A stretch of DNA of 64,000 nucleotides, taken from NCBI GenBank assembly GCA_950295325.1, contig OX485804.1, positions 46,004,001 through 46,068,000 on the forward strand, read 5' to 3'. This document shows positions 59,519 through 64,000 of the stretch, one piece after another. A program made the translations under genes and the position numbers. Under the pieces are notes generated by a model. The model did not search any database, had not been told where the DNA came from, and saw only the letters and a list, made by a program, of their open reading frames with translations. Numbering within the stretch: position 1 is the stretch's first letter; each line of letters opens with the position of its first letter. Source of the stretch: Polytrichum commune. Taxonomy: Eukaryota > Streptophyta > Polytrichopsida > Polytrichales > Polytrichaceae.

Positions 59519-60583
59519 GATGAATCGGCAACAAACCGAATAGAGGGTCAGGGTGGTACGTTGGATGGATGAGGGGCACGTTTAAATGTAAAACATATAA
59601 AACATATGAGATGAATCAGCAACAAACGTTATAGGGGTTCAAGGTGTTACATTGGATGGATGAGAGGTAAATGTGAAACTTATGACATTTGAGATGAATC
59701 GGCAACAAACCTAATAGGGGGTCGAGGTGTTATGTTTGGATGGATGAGAGGTAAGTTTAAATGTAAAACTTATAACATTTGAGATGAATCGGCAACAAAC
59801 CTAATAAGGGGTTGAGGTGTTATGTTTGGATGGATGACATGCAGGTTCAAATGTAAGACTTATAACATTTGAGATGAATCGGCAACAAACCTAATAGGGG
59901 GTCGAGGTGTTATGTTTGGATGGATGAGAGGTAGGTTTAAATGTGAAACTTATAACATTTGAGATGAATCGGCAACAAACCTAAGAGGGAGTCAAGGTGT
60001 TATGTTGGATGGATGAGAGGCTTGTTTAAATGTAAACCTTATAACACTTGAGATGAATCGGCAACAAACCTAATAGGGGGTCGAGGTGTTATGTTTGGAT
60101 GGATGAGAGGTAGGTTCTCAGGGGGGGGGGGGGTAGTCATTGGTTGGAGTAGCAATATACGTGCGAACAAATGATAGGGTATTTTAAAAACATGGGAGCA
60201 AAAAATTATAATTGGACTTAAGAGTAATATAGGGTATCAAAAATGGCATTGGACATCGTTAAAGTACTATAGGGTATGGAATAATAGGTAATTTGGAATT
60301 ATAAGTAATGCAAGCCATTTTTCTATTAACCCAAAGTACAAAATTACATAATGATAGCATGTGAAAAAAAGAAGAGAATTGAAAGTAATACCCCCCTATA
60401 AAATAGTGGTTGTTCGCACCTATATCCTTAACTTTTTAAAACACTGCCCCCCCCCTGAGGGTAGGTTTAAATGTGAAACTTGTAACATTTGAGATGAATC
60501 GGCAACAAACCTAATAGGGGGTCGAGGTGTTACGTTTGGATGGATGAGAGGCATGTTTAAATGTGAAACTTATTATAACAACA
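59519..60583. repeat. 90-bp tandem array, eight units, interrupted by a MITE
   Basis: GATGAATCGGCAACAAACC-type unit starts occur at 59519, 59610, 59693, 59783, 59873, 59963, 60052 and 60493. The core period is 90 bp. The last interval is 441, which is 90 plus the 351 bp of MITE and duplication. A single diverged monomer with the same left flank is at 40100-40240. There are no unique spacers, so it is not a CRISPR array. Confidence 0.9.
60109..60467. mobile_element. hAT-like MITE splitting a tandem array (element 60117-60459)
   Basis: A 343-bp element with ends CTCAGGGGGG and CCCCCCTGAG carries G13 at the left and C9 at the right. It is flanked by the exact 8-bp duplication GGTAGGTT (60109-60116, 60460-60467). 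It interrupts a 90-bp tandem unit; removing it with one duplication restores the 90-bp spacing. It shares the CTCAGGGG terminus with the MITEs at 7.1 and 50.1 kb, but the interior differs. Confidence 0.8.
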
Positions 60584-61205
60584 GTCAAACCCTCGTCCAC
60601 GTCACAATTCCCATCAACAGAAACATGTGCCACAATCATGCGGAGGCTCTCCTCTCCCGCTGCTGCCCCGTACGCACCGCCGGCCATTGGCGCCGCGCCA
60701 GCTCACCATTTCCTGAGCGGAGTAGCGCTGACCTGGCACAAAAGGGCAGTCAGGTCCGTAACTAAAGTGGGGAAAAGGCTGGCAAGTGAAATTGATGAAA
60801 GAGCCCTAGTAACTTCATAGGGGTGACACGTAGACTGAAGGCAGGGGTAAGGGGAAAAAAACCAACCACACCAAAGACAACAGGGCACGAAGTCACTAAA
60901 CTTGACTCAAGTCTTTTTGTAGTTCAGGAGGCTGCAGGCAGGCAAGGCGGCCACCTGAGCGGAGAGTGAAGTTGAGTGGTATCCGTCCATCCCCAAAGCT
61001 CTTGAAAAGGCCTCAAATGTCGCCAGCCACTGCCACATTCGTCATTTGTCAAGAGATCATGAGCCTCCTGCCTGTCTGTTGATCTTTCAACTTTGGGGTG
61101 TAAACAAATTATGAGTCGGAGAAGAAGATTCATCTACTAGACCTTGGTGGAGAGATTCAAGGTTGGGGTCGGTCTGTCTGTCTGTCTGTCCGTCCGTCCC
61201 GGCTG

Positions 61206-61237
<32 letters not shown>

Positions 61238-61927
61238 GAATCTAGGCCTGGGTGGGGGTTTAAGAGAAGCTGCATTGGGATTCTGGGATGGTGATGGTGA
61301 GGCTAGGAGGATGATATTGATGGGGTAATTAAGTTAGGAGGAGAGGAGGGGGAGGACATGATCCATCATCGTTCAGCTTTCTCATGCACCGGTTGGTTGA
61401 TCCTGTTCTATTGGTTCCTGTTCTCTCGGGTGGTAGGTAGCTGATATCGTTTCGTGCTTTTGTCACAATTCTTCGTTTTTGTTCTTCTTTTTGGTTGTTG
61501 TTTTGTTTCTTCCTCCCGGAACTGAACTGGTGTTTGATGTCCCCGAGAAGTGGGTTCGAGTTAAGAAGGTTTTTGCATCGACTGCAATTGGGCTGAGTCG
61601 GACACGATCGATTGCATTCTACATACAAGGGGTCTACAAGATCCTGAATTCCTCTCATCCTCATTCTTCTGTGTCCAGTTTCGTTTTTGGTTTGTTTCTG
61701 GGGATTCTCACCTGATATATTATCATACGCTACTGGGGTGAAGTTCGAGCTAGGCGTGCTTCAACAGAGTCACAATACTTTCGGGGCCATGATCGAAAGT
61801 TGGCAGCTTTGGAAGGTGTGATTCCACCCAGTTTGTGAGCAAAGGAAAGATTATAACTTATATATTGTATATAAGTTAGCTCTTCTCATTTGCGCGGAGG
61901 GTTAAGGTGGCCGAGAGAGAGAGCAAG
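60584..61927 (+). promoter_or_regulatory. Upstream region and probable promoter/5' UTR of the SLC12-like gene
   Basis: From about 60590 the sequence becomes richer in GC and lacks the dispersed repeats found elsewhere. It holds microsatellites at about 61173-61245 (GTCT, then TTG, then GGT units). A perfect palindrome at 61855-61877 (AACTTATATA, TTG, TATATAAGTT) contains TATATAA and lies about 50 bp before the start codon, so it could serve as a TATA element. Short ORFs here, such as one at 60563-60820, resemble nothing I recognise. A 5' UTR intron or upstream exon cannot be excluded. Confidence 0.4.
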
Positions 61928-64000
61928 ATGGGGGCTAATAACAATAAGAGCCAGGAACGCGAATCAGCAGCGAACAAATCATGTCATTGCTTACCGAAGC
62001 AAGTAGACTCGCGAGCATCGTCCTCCGAGTCGCTGCACGGGGCAAAGGCAAGCATGCAAAACGGGGCAGCTGCAAGCAGTCACAGGTTTCTGTACAATGT
62101 GTGGCACAAAATTCGCACTGGAGGACACAGCTCCGAAGGCCTGGGCACATACAGTGGGGTGCTCATTCCCACCTGTGAGAATATGTGGGGTAAGCATTTA
62201 AGTGGGTCTTTCCCCTTCTTTCTCCCTGCTGTTACCCATCCATCCATCGCCAGGCTTAACTTAGTTCAACCAAATTCTTGCCGTCGTTGTTGCATGCATG
62301 GTGAATTTGCAAAGGTTAACCTTTTTGGTGCATTTGTCTGTTTGATTTTCTGTTTAATTGCAGGTGTGCTCATTTTTCTGAGGTTTTTCTACATCGTTGG
62401 GAGTGCCGGAGTGTGGCAGACATTCCTCATCGTTTTCATCTCCTTCCTTTGTGCCATGCTCACTACTATGTCTTTGAGTGCCATTGCTACCAACGGACCT
62501 ATTGAGCAAGGAGGCACCTAGTAAGAACACCATCTTATTCTTCTTCTACCAGGCGTTGTGAATCCAGTTTTTTTTGTGTGTGTTTTTGTGTCTTTGTGTT
62601 TCACGAGTTCATGATTCTGTCTGTGTTCATGTGAATCTGGCAGTTACCTCATTTCACGGGCGCTTGGACCGAAACTCGGTGGTGCTGTGGGCTTGCTTTA
62701 CTATCTTGGTGTAGTTCTGCTTGCAGTCCTTGAGGTGAAACCAGAGAGAGGGAGCCTTTCTTTCTTCCTTTCCTGTTTGTAGATGTGCAGGACATTTCTG
62801 ATCAAAATATTTGGTGAACCTTGTTGGCAGTAGTGGCGAGCCTCGCAACTTGATTTCTACCTTGTTTAATATATTCATTCTGCAACAGTTCCTGCTGTCC
62901 TTGATTACTTGCAAGAATCCAGTAGCTGCTGGAAATCTCCAGTGCCAATTTTACATCCGAAAGTTTTGTGCGTTTAGTCCTGAGAATTGTTTGACAGTAA
63001 GCTGGGGAGGATGTCATGATGATCACTGCTCAGCTCTTGGGGGAATTTTTGCCGAGTTCTTTTGTTTCTTTTCTATTTTCTTTTTTTTCTTATGCTGGTT
63101 AGTTGTTGGTGTTGTATTTACAGGCACTCGGTTCCGTGGAAATGATTGTGTTCACTTTCCCAGCGCTTGATTTCACGTCAGCCAACCGAATTATCGCAGC
63201 AATCATTCTGATTTTCCTCGGCCTACTGGTATATATTCCCCCATGTGTATACCATCTTCTAAGTTAGCTGCACTCGTGACGTAGACGACGTTTTGAAATG
63301 AGATCTTGGAAACTCGTTGCTAATCATGTGTCACCACTCACAAACTTACTGCAGGTGTTCGTGGGAATCAAACTGGTTTCCAAACTGGGACTTGCATTCT
63401 TCGCAATTGTCCTGTACACCATGCTGTCGTTCTACTTAGGTTTGGGTTTGGCCCCTCGGGGATCTTCTCCTCCTTCTCTCACAGGTCTTTCATGGACAAC
63501 CTTCAAGAGCAATTGGAGTCCTGGATATCCTCATGGCAAATCATTCTCTACCGCGGTGTCCCTCTTCTTTCCATGTTTCACGGGTATCTTGAGGTGCCTA
63601 ACCCTCCCTAACCCTCATTTCTTGCATCTTTGGACTCTTAAATTTGGACCTCAAGACGTTCAACCATCATCACATCATTACATGGAAAACTTCGTGATGA
63701 TTCTGTTAGGGTACACAGAAAAGAGCTAACCTGTCTAATTTGTGTCTGCCTAATTTGTGTGTCTACCTCTTCTTAACCTTCTTTCTCCTGAATTTCGAGC
63801 ACTTGCTTTGGACCAAGATTTCAATCATCATCATCATCACAAAATTACGTGGGAGAATTTATGATGAATCTGTCAGGGTAAACACGGAAAGAGCTAACTA
63901 TGTAGAGGATGTCATTTCTAAGTGCCTAAATTTTTGTTCATGTTGTTGTTGTTTTTGTTTGTAGTGGAGCAGATAGGGCAACAGCTCTTCGTCGACCGGA
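61928..64000 (+). CDS. Cation-chloride cotransporter (SLC12/KCC-like), 5' part, six exons, runs off the window
   Basis: Predicted electroneutral K+/Cl- (or Na+/K+/Cl-) symporter of a cell membrane. Exons read as 61928-62189, 62364-62520, 62644-62734, 63124-63228, 63355-63593 and 63965-64000 (open). All five introns are GT-AG with pyrimidine-rich ends, and phases 1, 2, 0, 0, 2 match across every junction, giving 296 whole residues. A hydrophilic N terminus of about 75 residues is followed by the family signatures: SGVLIP and NMWGV (TM1, residues about 85-89), LSAIATNG, YYLISRALGP (140-149), LLYYLG in TM3, ALGSVE, and FFPCFTGIL then SGADR (TM6, 276-289). The N of NMWGV, Y160, P278 and T281 fall where KCC structures place K+ ligands. 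The loop before TM6 is short, as in plant CCCs and unlike animal KCCs. The ATG at 61928 is the first in frame after a stop at 61877 and has A at -3 and G at +4. Subfamily is uncertain. Exon 5 could instead end at 63583, but only 63593 joins smoothly to exon 6. Confidence 0.88.
62190..62363 (+). other. Intron 1 of the SLC12-like gene, in frame and stop-free
   Basis: The intron is 174 nt, a multiple of three, opens with GTAAGC and ends TTGCAG, and has no stop in the reading frame. Exon 1 therefore reads straight into exon 2 on unspliced sequence. The insert would be 58 residues and would split TM1 directly after NMWG. Splicing is strongly favoured because it restores the family motif WGVLIFLR. 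Confidence 0.8.
63594..63964 (+). repeat. Intron 5 with a diverged internal tandem duplication
   Basis: Two imperfect copies of a segment of about 135 bp lie at about 63609-63745 and 63775-63909. Each runs from a CT-rich start through a CATCATCA stretch, an ATGATGAATCTGT-like block and the shared AAAGAGCTAAC. Divergence is visible by eye, so the duplication is not recent. The intron opens GTGCCT and closes TTTGTAG. Confidence 0.6.

Noticed and set aside
59519-60583. CRISPR array
   Set aside because: The 90-bp units are directly adjacent with no unique spacers, and the context is eukaryotic.
61907-61927. GTG-initiated extension of the SLC12-like protein
   Set aside because: A eukaryotic nuclear gene is expected to use ATG; the first in-frame ATG is at 61928 with a strong context.
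63298-63729. 143-codon single-exon ORF
   Set aside because: It is exon 5 of the SLC12-like gene read through its flanking introns; only 63355-63593 fits the family.

Overview
The window looks like a piece of a large, AT-rich, repeat-dense nuclear genome of a eukaryote, most likely of the plant lineage (a streptophyte alga or land plant; species not determinable here). One spliced gene sits at the right end. The rest is a mosaic of nested DNA transposons, MITEs, LINE remnants, a dispersed repeat with a 5S rRNA-like head, minisatellites and unusually many long G or C runs. There is no operon structure and no Shine-Dalgarno-led dense coding, so it is not prokaryotic.

The only confident protein gene is at 61928 to beyond 64000 (+): the 5' part of a cation-chloride cotransporter (SLC12/KCC-like). 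Six exons can be traced through five GT-AG introns, giving 296 whole residues from the cytosolic N terminus to just past transmembrane helix 6. The K+-site residues expected in TM1, TM3 and TM6 are present. Degenerate coding remnants are the C-terminal part of a plant-type LINE polyprotein (about 28925-29942, +) and a shorter, uninterrupted retroelement C-terminal ORF (31600-31968, -).

Layout. 1-11500: AT-rich sequence with repeat fragments, a hAT MITE (7124-7409), a Harbinger/Tourist-like MITE (9172-9684) and foldbacks. 11612-12942: a hAT-type element with an 8-bp target duplication, itself carrying a nested Tourist-like MITE (12455-12732). 13534-13935: a 5S-headed repeat, with relatives at 32000-32380 and 32472-32760. 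14761-16020: four tandem copies of a unit of about 310 bp. 20390-21005: a transposon inserted in an older dispersed repeat. 24019-24678 and 40379-41127: two opposite copies of one Mutator-like element with 9-bp target duplications; the second was later hit by a 79-bp insertion. 25156-25694: another Mutator-like element. 46680-51290: an inverted repeat pair, MITEs and a second copy of the hAT MITE. 51878-53629: a 1.75-kb Harbinger-like element. 56959-57457 and 59158-59495: more Harbinger-like MITEs. 59519-60583: a 90-bp tandem array split by a hAT-like element.

The most informative feature is that several insertions are paired with an uninterrupted relative inside the same 64 kb, so target duplications and insertion order can be read directly. 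All family names rest on termini and target-site duplications seen in the sequence and on remembered family features; no database search was possible.
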